In this document: positions 10,640 to 21,869 of the stretch, piece by piece
Position numbering within the stretch: the first letter of the stretch is position 1
Layout of the letters: every line of letters begins with the position of its first letter
Assembly (NCBI GenBank): GCA_900491605.1
Contig: UESW01003901.1
Coordinates: 948,835-1,012,834, forward strand
Direction: 5' to 3'
From: Calamus simplicifolius
Lineage: Eukaryota; Streptophyta; Magnoliopsida; Arecales; Arecaceae
DNA length: 64,000 bases
Notes under the pieces: model-generated
Databases searched by the model: none
The model's input: the letters and a program-made list of their open reading frames with translations, nothing else
What the model was told of the DNA's origin: nothing
Made by a program: the position numbers and the translations under genes

Positions 10640-11079
10640 ATAATGCTCCAACTGAAAAGACCATAGCTATGATTTCCTGGGGAGCGGATGGTGGTTCGAA
10701 GAGGCAGCGAGAGGGAGTAGACTCTGTAATTCCTTTCTTCGGGAAGGATCTAGATGGGGTAGTTAATAAACATGACGACAGCGTCGTGGTGTCCATGACT
10801 ATAGCCAAACATCCTGTAAAAAGAATTTTAATTGATAGTGGAAGCTCGGTGGATGTCTTGAGCTATGAGGCTTTTGTTCGGATGAACTTGTCAAGATCTT
10901 TGCTCCGGCCCATTGCTGCACCGCTAATGGGCTTCACTGGAGATTCAGTGAACGTCGAGGGCGAAATTGCCCTCCCGGTCACGGCTGGAACCCCTCCATG
11001 TCAGAGCACCGTGGTTATAAACTTTTTGGTGGTCCGGGTCCACTGGCTTATAACGCCATCTTGGGAAGACCAGGGTTGA
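10612..11079 (+). pseudogene. Gypsy-A aspartic protease
   Basis: The frame carries VKRILIDSGSSVDVLSYEAF, with the DSGSS retropepsin active site at about residue 78, followed by FTGDSVNVEGEIALPVTAG, characteristic of Tat-type proteases. It overlaps the last gag frame by 28 bases in another phase. After about residue 140 the reading shifts (YNAILGRPGL-like sequence follows in another frame), so the link to RT is broken. Confidence 0.8.
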
Positions 11080-12749
11080 ATCTGCTGGATGCCGTAATCT
11101 CCACTAAGAGGTTATTGGTAAGGTTCCCCACCAATGAAGGGTCGGAGAAATGAAGGGGGAGCAAAGCCCACTTTCACCTTGCTACCATTTGTCTCCCAGC
11201 CCGCTGAACACGGCGTCAGCGACAGCCTCTGAGTCACTCGATCCTAGGGAGTTGGAAGAAGGGGAGAGCCGGCAGAGCACCTTCTAACCCTCCCCTTGGG
11301 TGATGACCCGGCAAGGACTGTTCAGGTGGGGGCATCGCTCCAGAGGAAGCACGCCATCAACTTCTTACTTTCCTGCATGCCAACACTGACGTCTTCGCAT
11401 GGTCATCCTCAGACATGCCGGGCGTCCCTGAAGAAGTAATCACCCATCGACTTAACCTCAAGCCAAGGTGTCGGCCGGTCCGATAGAAAAAGAGAAACTT
11501 TTCTCCAGACAGACAGAAAGCTATCGACGAGGAGATCCGCAAGTTAATGGCTGCGGGCCATATTCGGGAGGTCCACTACCCCGAATGGTTGGCTAATGTG
11601 GTGCTAGTCCGCAAGACCAACGGAAGCTGGAGAATGTGCGTAGATTTCACCGACCTCAACAAGGCATGCCCTAAAGACAGCTTTCCCCTGCCTCGAATCG
11701 ATCAACTGGTGGACGCTACATCCGGCCATGAGGTCCTTAGCTTCATGGATGCTTTCTCTGGATACAACCAGATCCGGATGAATCCGACGGATGAAGAAGC
11801 TACCTCCTTCATAACTGAAAAGGGGCTATATTGCTACAAGGTAATGCCTTTTGGGTTAAAGAATGCGGGAGCCACTTACCAGAGGCTGATGAACAAGGTC
11901 TTTGAAGGTCAGATAGGACGTAACATGGAAGTGTACGTGGACGACATGTTGACAAAAAGCGTCCATGCCATCGACCACATCGCGGACCTAGCGGAAACTT
12001 TTGACAGCCTTCGTCGGTACCAGATGAAGCTAAACCCTCGCAAGTGTGCATTTGGGGTAACAGCTGGGAAGTTCTTGGGTTTCATGGTGACCCGGAGGGG
12101 GATCGAAGCGAACCCGGACAAAGTCCAAGCTATCTTGGACATGAGGCCTCCTGCCAATAAGAAGGAGATACAGCGCCTGACGGGGAGAGTAGCCGCCCTA
12201 AGCCGCTTCCTATCCAAGTCCGCTGAAAGGTGTTTACCTTTCTTCAAGGCGCTTCGCAGAGTCAACGAGTTCGAATGGACGAAAGAATGCCAGGAGGCGT
12301 TTGAAGGGTTAAAGGAATTCTTATCTACCCCGCCACTGCTAGCCAAGCCGACGGGTGGAGAAGAACTCCTTCTGTACCTCGCGGCCTCTCCTGAAGCTGT
12401 TAGCTCTGTGCTAGTCCGTGTGGACACTGATGGCACACAAAGGCCAGTATACTATACGAGTAAGGTGCTTCATGATGCAGAGACCCGATATTCAAATATG
12501 GAAAAAATCATCTTTGCATTGATCGTGTCTGCCCAGCATCTGCGGCCGTACTTCCAAGCCCACCCGATCGCGGTGATCACAGACCAGCCTCTGAAGACAG
12601 TTCTAGCTCGCCCAGATACTTCCGGCCGGCTGGCAAGGTGGGCCCTCAAGCTGGGGGAGTTTGATCTATCTTTCCGCCCTCGTTCGGCCATGAAGTCTCA
12701 AGTCTTGGCAGTTTTTTGGTTGAATGTACCTGGGAATGGAACCACCTAA
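11080..12749 (+). pseudogene. Gypsy-A reverse transcriptase and first RNase H
   Basis: The main open frame (400 residues from 11547) has the RT motifs in order: FTDLNKACPKDSFPLPRIDQ, FMDAFSGYNQI, MPFGLKNAGATYQRL and the catalytic YVDD box (EVYVDDML, near residue 130). The RT-linked RNase H follows (RPVYYTSKVLHDAETRYSNM, then VITDQPL). The same frame extends upstream of 11547 through a TAG at 11484-11486, which replaces one codon after a CRPVR stretch. Upstream from 11080 the linker is frameshifted. The enzyme would copy element RNA into cDNA. It is conserved in motif but not a continuous gene. Confidence 0.9.
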
Positions 12750-13176
12750 AGAACCTCCTACGGACACTCAGCCCCTCGGAACCAGTGATGATGAGTGGGT
12801 CCTTCATGTGGATGGGGCATCGAACTCTCAAGGGAGCGGAGCAGGCCTCATCTTGGCCAACTCGGATGGGGTTGTGACCGAATGTGCACTTCGCTTCCTC
12901 TTTCCAGCCACTAATAATCAGGCGGAATATGAAGCTTTGTTATCCGGCGTGAGGTTGGCTCGAGAGCTTGGGGTGAAACGCCTTAGGGCATTCACCGACT
13001 CCCAACTGGTTGCCGGCCAGATTACAAAGGAATACGAGGCAAGGGATCCCATCATGGCCCGCTACTTAGAAATGGTGCACTCGCCGATTTCCCCTTCACT
13101 CACTTCAGCGTCAGCTACATTCCTCGACAGGAGAATGCTAGAGCGATGCCTTATCCCGTCTTGCCGCCTCAGCTGA
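12724..13176 (+). pseudogene. Gypsy-A second RNase H, diagnostic of the Tat lineage
   Basis: WVLHVDGASNSQGSGAGLIL opens a second, separate RNase H fold (D near residue 29), with NNQAEYEALLSGVRLARELG (E) and AFTDSQLVAGQI (D). A second RNase H between the polymerase-linked one and integrase is characteristic of Tat/Ogre elements. The end of the frame (after YLEMV) is shifted. Confidence 0.9.
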
Positions 13177-14493
13177 TGGGATGTTGGGAAAGGCTTATGT
13201 GGAGCACTTAGAAGCCCCGAGTATTGATGTACCAAGAGAAACTTTACCAGTGGAGCAGGAGCCCTCCTGGATGGACGCCTATGTCCGTACTTTACTGAGG
13301 GCACCCTTCCAGAAGACCCTGCCGAAGCTAGGAAACTAAAAGACGGGCCCCAAAGTTTTTCATTATGGAGGGAAAGCTCTATCGAAGGTCGTTCTCATAC
13401 CCTATTCTCAGGTGTGTCGGTCCCACCGACGCCAATTATATTCTGCGGGAGATACACGAAGGGATATGCAGAAGCCATCTGGGGGGCAGGGCTCTTGCAT
13501 ATAAAGCTTACGTCAGGGGTATTATTGGCTGACAATGAAGGAGGATGCATCCGAACTCGTTAAGAGATGTGACAGCTGCCAGCGTCATGCCAACATCCAA
13601 CATCAACCAGCGTCTCAGCTGACCCCTCTAGCTACACCGTGGCCCTTCGCACAATGGGGCATGGACATCCTGGGACCGTTCCCTCCTGCCTCCGGACAAC
13701 GTAAGTTCCTAGTGGTGGCCGTCGACCATTTTACTAAGTGGATCGAGGAGGAAGCTCTTGCTAAGATCACGGAAGCCAAAGTAAGGGCTTTCTTCTGGAA
13801 ATCTGTGGTGTGCCGGTTCGGGCTACCGCACACCCTCGTTACAGACAACGGCCGACAGTTTGATAATACAGCCTTCCGGGAATTTTGCGATGGCCTGGGC
13901 ATCCATCATCGATTCACCTCAGTAGGGCATCCCCAAACCAACGGCGCAGCCGAGGTGACCAATCGCATCATCCTCCAAGGACTCAGGGCTCGGCTAGATA
14001 GCTGCAAAGGGCGCTGGTGGAAGAACTTTCCAGTGTGCTGTGGGCCTACCACACGACGCCGTGAGCGCCTACTGGGGAAACCCCTTTCAGCTTGGTCTTT
14101 GGGACCGAGGCGGTCATCCCAGTGGAAATAGGAGCTCCTAGTCCCCGGACGGAATTATACCATGAAGAAAGCAACTCAAACCAGCTGAGGGCCGATCTGG
14201 ATTTGGTGGAAGAATTGCGAGATCAAGCACAGCTTCGCATGGCAGCGTTCCGTCAAGTGGCCAAGCACTACAACTCTCGGGTGCGACCCAAGACATTCCG
14301 TCCGGGAGACCTCGTTCTGCGAAGAGCTGAAGTATCAAAGCCGATAGAGGGGGGCAAGCTAGCACCAAAATGGGAAGGACCATACTGTGTCAAGGAGACA
14401 CTCCACCATGGGGCGTACAAAGTCGAAGAACTAGACGGAAAACCGCTCCCTCGCACCTGGAACGCCGACAACTTGCGCCGGTACTATCAATAG
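13177..14493 (+). pseudogene. Gypsy-A integrase in three pieces
   Basis: The zinc-binding N-terminus is spread over 13200-13560 in shifted frames; its CC half (RCDSCQRH) is readable at the start of the 13535 frame. The core has WGMDILGPFPPASG (D), VTDNGRQFD (D) and HPQTNGAAEVTNR (E), the DD35E triad. Near 14040-14090 there is a frameshift. The C-terminal frame (14092-14493) has FGTEAVIPVEIG, a basic FRPGDLVLRRAEV and KWEGPY, the GPY/F-type module, ending RRYYQ and a stop. No chromodomain is seen, as expected for this lineage. Confidence 0.9.
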
Positions 14494-14570
14494 AACTCTA
14501 TCGTCATTAATTTGAAATTGTTTGATACATGAATGATCAACATGTTCTTATTTTCAAATGAGTATGTTTA

Positions 14571-15760
14571 ACACCAAAGACCGGCGCCCAGCGTCGGCAC
14601 ACTAAAGACCAACCCCGCGTTGGCACCAAAGACCGACGCCCAGAGTCGACACACTAAAGACCAACCCCGCGTTGGCACCAAAGACCGGCGCCCAGCGTCG
14701 GCAACAAAGACCAACTCCGCGTTGGCACCAAAGACCGGTGCCCAGCGTCGGCACACAAAGACCAACTCCGCATTGGCACCAAAGACCTGCGCCCAGCGTT
14801 GGCACCAAAGACCGGCGCCCAGCGTCGGCACACTAAAGACCAACCCCGCATTGGCACCAAAGACCGGCGCCCAGCGTCGGCAACAAAGACCAACTCCGCG
14901 TTGGCACCAAAGACCGGCGCCCAGCGTCGGCACACAAAGACCAACTCCGCGTTGGCACCAAAGACCGACGCCCAGCATTGGCACCAAAGACCGGCGCCCA
15001 GCGTCGGCACACTAAAGACCAACTCCGCGTTGGCACCAAAGATCGGCGCCCAGCGTCGGCACACAAAGACCAACTCCGCGTTGGCACCAAAGACCGGCCC
15101 AACGTTGGCACCAAAGACCGGCGCCCAGCGTCGGCACACTAAAGACCAACCCCGCGTTGGCACCAAAGACCGGCACCCAGCGTCGGCACACAAAGACCAA
15201 CTCCGCGTTGGCAGCCAAAGACTGGCGCCCAGCGTTGGCAGCCAAAGACTGGCGCCCAGCGTCGGCACACTAAAGACCAACCCCGCATTGGCACCAAAGA
15301 TCGGCGCCCAGCGTCGGCAATAAAGACCAACTCCGCATTGGCACAAAGACCGGCGCCCAGCGTTGGCACCAAAGACCGGCGCCCAGCGTCGGCACACTAA
15401 AGAACAACTCCGCGTTGGCAGCCAAAGACCGGCGCCCAACGTTGGCACACTAAAGACCAACCCCGCATTGGCACCAAAGACCGGCGCCCAGCGTCGGCAA
15501 CAAAGACCAACTCCACGTTGGCACCAAAGAACAACTCCGCGTTGGCACCAAAGACCGGCGCCCAGCGTCGGCACACTAAAGAACAACTTCGCGTTGGCAC
15601 CAAAGACGGCGTCCAACATCGGCACCAAAGACCAATTCTGTGAAGACCGGATCGCTCCGGCAGTCAAAGACCGGCGCCCAGCGTCGGCGCCAAAAACCAA
15701 CTCCGCGTCGGCAATAAAGACCTGTGTCCCGCGTCACCACCGAATGTTGGCCTTGTGTTA
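14571..15760 (+). repeat. Minisatellite in the 3' region of Gypsy-A
   Basis: About 1.2 kb of tandem units alternate between two related half-units: one with ACCGGCGCCCAGCGTCGGCA and one with CCAACYCCGCGTTGGCACCA, each beginning AAAGACC. The half-unit is about 25-28 bp and the composite about 50-55 bp. The number of half-units between composites varies. Open frames up to 348 codons occur in several phases on both strands because the array is GC-rich and largely stop-free. I treat these as non-coding. Confidence 0.95.
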
Positions 15761-15974
15761 GCACTTGGGACAATATCGCGGTTCATGGTCCCATTTCGCG
15801 TAACCTACTTGACATAGCCCTACTGGTTGGTGATTCACGACAGCTTACCCAACTAAAGCTAATCATAACCAAAGGCGTGAAATAGGGATTAAAACATTCA
15901 TTGATGGCTAAAAGGTTACAAAATTGCCGAACTAAGTCGGACTTAGAGCGATACAAAAAGAGAAACTAAAGCTA

Positions 15975-18446
15975 TTAATGGTCATCTGAAGCCGGGACAT
16001 CATCCTCAGGAACGTCATCAGGCTTCAGTCCCTCAATATCCTCTAGGTCGTAGAGCTCCTGGATCTTATCTTTGCAGTCTTGAAAGCCGGCGTCATAAGC
16101 AAGCGCCGCTGACTCGGCCACCTCCTTGTCAAAGGCTTTGGACTTTTTAAAATCTTCTACGGCCTCGGCAACCCTTTTTTCAGCCTTGAGAGCTTTTTTC
16201 TCGGACTCAATGGCCCCCCTCTGGGCCTCTGTCACTGCCGCCTCCATATCTGCAATTTTGGTTATGTACTGGCGGGTGGCTTCTTTGGCTGCATTTGTCT
16301 CAGCAGAGGCAGAACTTAATTGGGTCTTCAAAACACACACCTCCAATTCTGCCACCTTCAGCTTCTCTTCGGCTGCCCTTTGGTTCTCCTCGGCCGCTTT
16401 CTATTTTTCCTCGGCCACCTGAGCATTATCTAGCTCATTGGCTGCGCGGCGCTGAGCAACCTCTAGCGCATACTCAGCCTTTTCGGCTCTTAGCCGGGTG
16501 ACATCGATTTCACCCTTCAGGGTGGCCCGAGTATCCTCCAGAGCCATTGCCGCCTTCTCCGCCTTGACTTGGAGGGACAACATCTCCTCCCGCGCTTGTT
16601 CGATAGCGGTATCGCTCAAGGTCCAGAGGTTCTTCAGGGCGACTAGAGAATTCAATGCCTGGAGGAAATGTCAAGATGAGAAAAAAAAAAGGGAAGGAAA
16701 GAGATGATGATGGAGCAGAAGCTCACCCAGAGATGCGCCACCGATGCTTCACAGAAGAAGGTGACTCTCCCCTGACCCCGGAGAAATTCTTGCACCTCAA
16801 CCACCGTGGCTTCCTCCAAGGTCCGTTCAGCCCAGCGGCCGTGGTTTGCCAACAACGACTGGAAGGAAGGATCGACGCCCCTCTCTTCCCTTGGCGTTGG
16901 GCCTACAGAGGCAGATTCGCCTCTGAGCCTGCCGCCTCCGACTCCTTGACTGGCGGAGCACTTCGGTTGTTGCCCCCGTGGGGGCAGGGTAGCGGCTGGA
17001 GTCGTCACTACTGCCGCAGGAATTTTATCCGTCTCTAAGGCTTTGGGCAAGGGCGACGGCGCCTCCCCCTCGGGAGAAAGGTCGAGCAGGATAATGGGAG
17101 GAGCTGAAGCTGAAGATCCTTTCTCCGGTTGGCTCCGTTCCACCTCCCTGCCGATCTCGGCCCTTACCGTGTCTGCCATGATAGGTTCGTCGGCTTGGGC
17201 ATGGGCCGCCTCGCCTGCGTACGAGGATTCCACGGTTCTGGCCCCCTTGGCCTCGACCTCCCAGCGTCGGCCCTTTTAGGGCCGCCCTTCTTCAAAACCT
17301 TTGCACGCGGGGGCTTCACGACTTTAGCCCCTCCAGTGTCGGCCTTTCCCGCGTCGGCCTCTCAGCATCAACCCTCCCCGGGTCGGCCCTCCTTGGGACT
17401 TTAGCAATGGCCCTTCTTTCGGCCGGGGGCACATCCCCTGTATTCTTCCTCTTTCTAGTGGCCGCCTGCTTAAGCTCATGAAGCGTCGGCGCCATCCCTA
17501 TACAGGCAAAGGATAGTTAAAAAAGAGAAAAAATATAAAAAAAAAGAGAGAAGAAGAAAAGCAAAGGGAGGAGAAGAGAGGCGAGTGATCAAGTGCTCAC
17601 CCCTCGGGGGAATTAAACCAGCACGATGAAGATTCTCCTCGGCTAAAAGCATATTACACCGAGGGATGTCGGCAGTCAGAAGCTGCCCAAACGCCATCCG
17701 ATCTCGTGGAAGGATGGAGGGATCCCTATTAGCGTCAATGTTGGGTATCCCCCAGCTTCCACGAACCCCACCGATGTCAGCAAAGAAGAACTTATCCTTC
17801 CACCCTTTGACGGAAGTAGGAAGGCACAATTTGAGAATCCTATTAGACCTAGGGGTGAAGGACCACCAACCCGGTTGCTTGTGAAGGGTGTAAAAGCTGC
17901 GGAATAAAGAGATATTGGCCTCAATGCCTTGCAAGTGGCAGAGTACCAAAAAACCGACGATGGTTCGAATTGAGTTGGGAACTAACTGGGAGGGAGTCAA
18001 GGAGTATCGGTCTAGGAGATGAGAATAAAAGGGTGGATAGGCAACTGAAGCCCAGCCTTAAAAAAGGCTCCGTACAAAGCAACCCTTTCGGAACGGGAAG
18101 AAGTTACCCTGTCATTAGGGGTAGGGAAGAACAAATGAAGGTCCGACGGGAAGCTATACCTGGCTTTTAGGTTTACTATGTCTTGAGCAGACATAGCGGA
18201 CGCAGTCCCTTCGGGGGACTCCTTGGAGACCCTGGAAGGACCGGCAGCCATCGACTGGCTCCGGACGGAAATCCGTCCGCCGGCCGGACGACTCCCGATT
18301 AGGGGACGACTGACTGGCCGCTGCTCCAGTGAAGAATGGTTAGAAGAAGGGGTAGACCATTGGCTTAATAAGGAATCGGAAGTCTGAGAAGGGTTGTGGG
18401 AACCCCCCCAGGAACCAGAGATGGAGCAAGAAGGTGAGGAAACCAT
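15975..18446 (-). CDS. Gypsy-A antisense gene: PF04195-like domain plus coiled coil, two predicted introns
   Basis: On the minus strand a likely ATG at 18446 (alternative 18251) leads to a serine-rich N-terminus. A domain like the Putative gypsy type transposon family (PF04195) follows: ERVALYGAFFKAGLQLPIHP, then TPSQLVPNSIRTIVGFLVLC and GWWSFTPRS. A candidate intron runs 17600-17498 (GTGAGC...TATAG), a second 16726-16659 (GTGAGC...CTCCAG, phase 0). The last exon (16658-15975) is a long alanine/glutamate-rich coiled coil ending in an acidic tail (PEDDVPASDDH). Damage: one frameshift near 18005, about two near 17280-17330, and an in-frame TAG near 16400. The family occurs in plant Tat/Ogre elements as an extra gene of unknown role. 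Convergent to gag-pol and expressed, if at all, from its own promoter. Confidence 0.7.
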
Positions 18447-18867
18447 GGGAACTAACCTGGAAAACTCGAGCCAAAAATAGAGCACGGGGAGAGAATGAAG
18501 GCAGGAGACAAATGGACACAGGCGGACTCGAAAGGGGGCAGCAGCGTAAGAAATGGAGAGGATGGGAAGATAAGGGCGATTTTTCCTCATGACGCCATCT
18601 CAGGACACCCCACAATCGTCCGATCTGACCACGCGTCCATCTTCAATTGGGAGGCGTTTCGACGGCCTGCCAACGCGAAAAACTCGAAAAGACCACCGAT
18701 AAAAAGGGAGGCATTAACTTTATCGCAATGATACCACTCGCCTTTTCGTAACGCTGCCCGAAGGAAATCCTCTCTAATCCCAACAAAGGCAAAATAATGA
18801 CGCAAAAACCGGCCACCTAGAGGATATTAATACCCCTTTCGCGGGTAAGTGAACGCTCACCCATCTC

Positions 18868-18882
18868 AGGGGGGGGGGGGGG
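18868..18882 (+). other. Gypsy-A polypurine tract
   Basis: A followed by 14 G, four bases before the 3' LTR start at 18887. This is where plus-strand cDNA synthesis would be primed. Confidence 0.8.
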
Positions 18883-18886
18883 CATT

Positions 18887-19672
18887 TGATACGGCTGGCC
18901 GTTTCCTCTGGGTGGTATTATCTTTTGCATGGTTTTTGAAAGCAATGATGTGACAGCAAAACCCCTTTCGCGGGGCCTTCAGCGTCGGCCTTCAGCGTCG
19001 GCCCCAGCGCTAAGACTTTGGCTCCGGCCTCCAGCGCTGGCATCCAGCGTCGGCCACCAGCGTCGGCCTTCAGCATCGGCCACCAGCGTCGGCCCCAGCG
19101 CTGAGACTTTGGCTCTGGCCCTCCAGCGTCAGCCTCCAGCGACGGCCATCCAGCGTCAGCCTCCAGCGCCGGCCTCCAGCCCCGACTCCCAGCGTCGGCC
19201 TTCAGCATTTTCCACATGCACAAAGACCAGTCTCATACAACGGATCCCGTGATCTAAGGTCTACTGCCGAGCACCTCGCTCACCAAAATCACGGGCAAAT
19301 GTTAGCTTGATCGACGGTTACCGCTATAAGCGGCCCTTATCCAGTAACAGCCCAACAACTTGCCGTTCGATGAAACATCACAACGGGAAAGATTTGACGG
19401 TTCCAACAGAACGAAGTAAACGAGATCCCAGACAGGTATAAAAAGATGACCCGAGCTCCATGTGAGGGGACTCTCTCTGGCTTCCTCTTTAAAAATTCTA
19501 CACAGAAATTATATCCCTGTTCTACGACTCACTGACTTGGGCGTCGGAGGGTCCCCGCCGGAACCACCGGTCTGGAACTTTTTGCAGGCTCTAGAAGGAA
19601 GACGGCGACCTCTCTGCACATGCAACAATCTCAGCCTACCCGACGTTCATCGCACGTGATTTGGCAGCAACA
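18887..19672 (+). repeat. Gypsy-A 3' LTR
   Basis: Same length and ends as the 5' LTR. The TATA box is at 19437-19444 and the conserved motif pair starts at 19534. Followed by the TSD copy CTACT at 19673-19677. Confidence 0.95.
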
Positions 19673-19677
19673 CTACT

Positions 19678-19797
19678 CATAGCTAGATCTCAACTAAAAA
19701 TAGCACAAAAAATTTTGATGAGATCTTGCTAAAAATTTTTAGTCCTTTGAAGATCTTCAAATTTCTTTTTTCTAAATCTGGTTCTGATACCAACTAT
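19678..19797 (-). other. Copia-3 leader and primer-binding site
   Basis: The minus strand at about 19792-19780 reads TGGTATCAGAACC, a one-base variant of the initiator-Met primer site, five bases from the LTR edge. The rest (19678-19779) is leader. Its stretch GCTATTTTTAGTTGAGATCT repeats the leader sequence at 8231-8262 with few changes, an old tandem duplication now split by Gypsy-A. Confidence 0.65.
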
Positions 19798-21852
19798 TGA
19801 GGTTAAACAGAAATGAAATCTCCTCGTTAGAAAAATACCATAAGCTTTTATTTTTTATTGCCAATGATCAAATAGACGTAGTGATAAAGGTGCTTGATGT
19901 GAACCATGGCTTCCATGCTTTATTTTTTGATTTTTTAATATATTTCCCACCGCTGGAACACCCCGTTCGGTGTTCCTCCCCATCCACGAAACTCCACGCT
20001 CTTCCACGGAGAGGAAACTCCACGCTCTTCACGTGTTGACCCCACGTATCATTCTTCACGCTGGGATTTTCTTCAACCACACCGCTGGCCGTGGGAGGAA
20101 ACTCCACGCTCTTCACGTCCCACAAAGTTCACGCGTTGACCCACAGATCTTTCTTCACGGTAGGATTTTCTTCAACGCGTCCTCACGGAAGCCTGGGTCT
20201 TCTTCCTACGGCTTCTGGAGTTCTTTCCGGATGAGGTGACAGGGATTTTACGAAGCTCCGTCCGGCTTCGCTCATGAGAGGAAGGACGAGGCGGCTACGA
20301 TAAGAAAAAATTAAAGTTGAGAGAAAATATGCTTCTTCATTCACCAAACCTTAGAAATTAGGATTTAAATACATATCCAAACAGGTCTTAGTTCAGACTC
20401 AATAAAAACTTTCATAAACTAACCTAAAAAATTAAAATAATCTCCCGGCTTATGTACACCCATAACTTATGATGTGGCTGATCCAACGCCATTAGAGACC
20501 CCTTTCTTCCTCAGCTCCCAACATCCATCCACGGCATTGCTTTCGTCATAACGAAGAAAGAGAATAAGAGAAAAAAAGGGTCACGTTATGTGCGTGGGTT
20601 CCCAAAGGGCCACATTGCGTCTCATTAATGTCCGATCAATGGGCTGGAGCCTTTAATGGTGCAGAAATGGTCATAATGGCTTGAAGAGCATTTAATGGAA
20701 TGAAGTGTCGCGGGCATTTCGCCTCGGCTCTCCTTCCCAACCTTCGAGGCGACCTCTGAGCCTGACCCTCGAACCCAACTTTCGAGGCTGACCCCCGAGG
20801 CCGACCTCCGAGCCCGATGGCATACCCCCGAGGTCAGACCCCCGATGCCCGACCCCCTCGGCCACGGCATATCTCTCACATCAGGGCATTTATGGCCTCA
20901 TAAAGCCACGTAGGCATTTATTGCCTTATTCTCTTCCCTGTTTTATGGCTGCCATGATGGCCCCATCGGCCTTGACATGTTCCACCCTCAACCCCCGAGA
21001 CCCCTCTCGGTCTTGGGCCACATGAACAGTGTCTCAACCCCGAGACACCCTCGGCCTCGATAGTGAACATTGTCATGCAGGTGAACAGTGTCATGCAAGT
21101 GTTCACCATTGGTCTTTTTTGAAACTCATCTGAGGGCATGAATGGTGCCATACAAGCACTCTATAATCAATGTTCTACGAGGGACAGTTGGCTTCAACTC
21201 AACATCATCCTTCCCCCCCAACAGTTGTACCTTGGGACCCACATGACTAACTTTATCACACATCACTGTCCGCATAGAACAACCAAAAAGGTGACGTAGG
21301 AGACATATCTAATAGGCACCGTAACGATCGGCCATGCCCTGCAACCACCTATTCTGACAGGACACGGCCTGCAACTTGACACGTCATGTGGAGGTAAGCT
21401 CCACTGTGCTGCCATCAATTAATGTTCTGACAAGTGATAACGCCCCAAGCCCATGGACTCCAGGCATCCATAAAAGGGTAAGAGGGACCCCGACCAGGTA
21501 ACAACATGTAACAAGAACTCACTATATTCTTTACGCTCATTCTTTACCACAGAGAGCACGGCTCTATGCCCCTCTCTTCTTCCCTCTTTCGATCTTCCTC
21601 AAGCTCACGGCCGTTGCCCAGAGCACTGACTTCAGCATCGGAGGGTCCCCGCCGGAATCTCCGGCCCCCGGGACTTGTTTGCAGACCCGCAGGCGCGAGG
21701 AGCTCGCTGGAGGAGGCGACCGAACGCTCGCAGACGCTCGAGGGCGATGATCTGGCGTCAACAACTTAATTTAATCAAACCCTTGAATACACATTCAGCC
21801 CAATACAATTCAACTTAGTGCCTTCATAGTATCATACTAAGCCCAACACTCA
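19798..21852 (-). repeat. Copia-3 5' LTR, interrupted by a solo Tat LTR
   Basis: The LTR starts at TGAGG (19798), is interrupted at 20469 by the solo LTR plus duplicated ACTTA, and resumes at 21769 to end at about 21852 (CACTCA) or 21848 (CCAACA). Removing the insert leaves about 750 bp. On the minus strand a TATTTAAAT box at about 20352-20360 would lie upstream of the RNA start. The outer edge is inferred from terminal TGAG/CTCA symmetry only. Confidence 0.55.
20470..21763 (+). mobile_element. Solo Tat-type LTR, 1294 bp, TSD ACTTA
   Basis: Starts TGATGTGGCTG and ends GGCGTCAACA. ACTTA at 20465-20469 is repeated at 21764-21768. Near the 3' end it carries the motif pair seen in the other Tat LTRs (CATCGGAGGGTCCCCGCCGG, then GGACTTGTTTGCAG). 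A repeat of CGAGGCCGACC-like units fills 20715-20865. There is no primer site or coding sequence after it, so it most likely arose by recombination between the two LTRs of a former element. Confidence 0.9.
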
Positions 21853-21869
21853 TTAACCACTCCTTAGAG

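Larger units (their letters stand above)
8284..19672 (+). mobile_element. Gypsy-A: full-length Tat-lineage LTR retrotransposon, 11389 bp, TSD CTACT
   Basis: Two LTRs of identical length (786 bp) flank gag, protease, RT, RNase H, a second RNase H, integrase, a minisatellite, an antisense gene and a polypurine tract. CTACT at 8279-8283 is repeated at 19673-19677. The second RNase H between the RT-linked RNase H and integrase marks the plant Tat/Ogre group. Comparing the LTRs by eye I count 22 differences, 20 of them transitions and no indels (about 2.8 percent). Several frameshifts and an in-frame TAG at 11484 make gag-pol non-functional as written. Confidence 0.95.

Noticed and set aside
14654..15700. 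A 348-codon minus-strand frame and several other long frames
   Set aside because: They fall in a GC-rich minisatellite that lacks stops in many phases on both strands; the peptides are just the repeat translated, without a domain.
14571..15760. Regular repeat-spacer look resembling a CRISPR array
   Set aside because: The spacers are themselves a second repeated half-unit, there are no cas genes, and the array lies inside a plant LTR retrotransposon.
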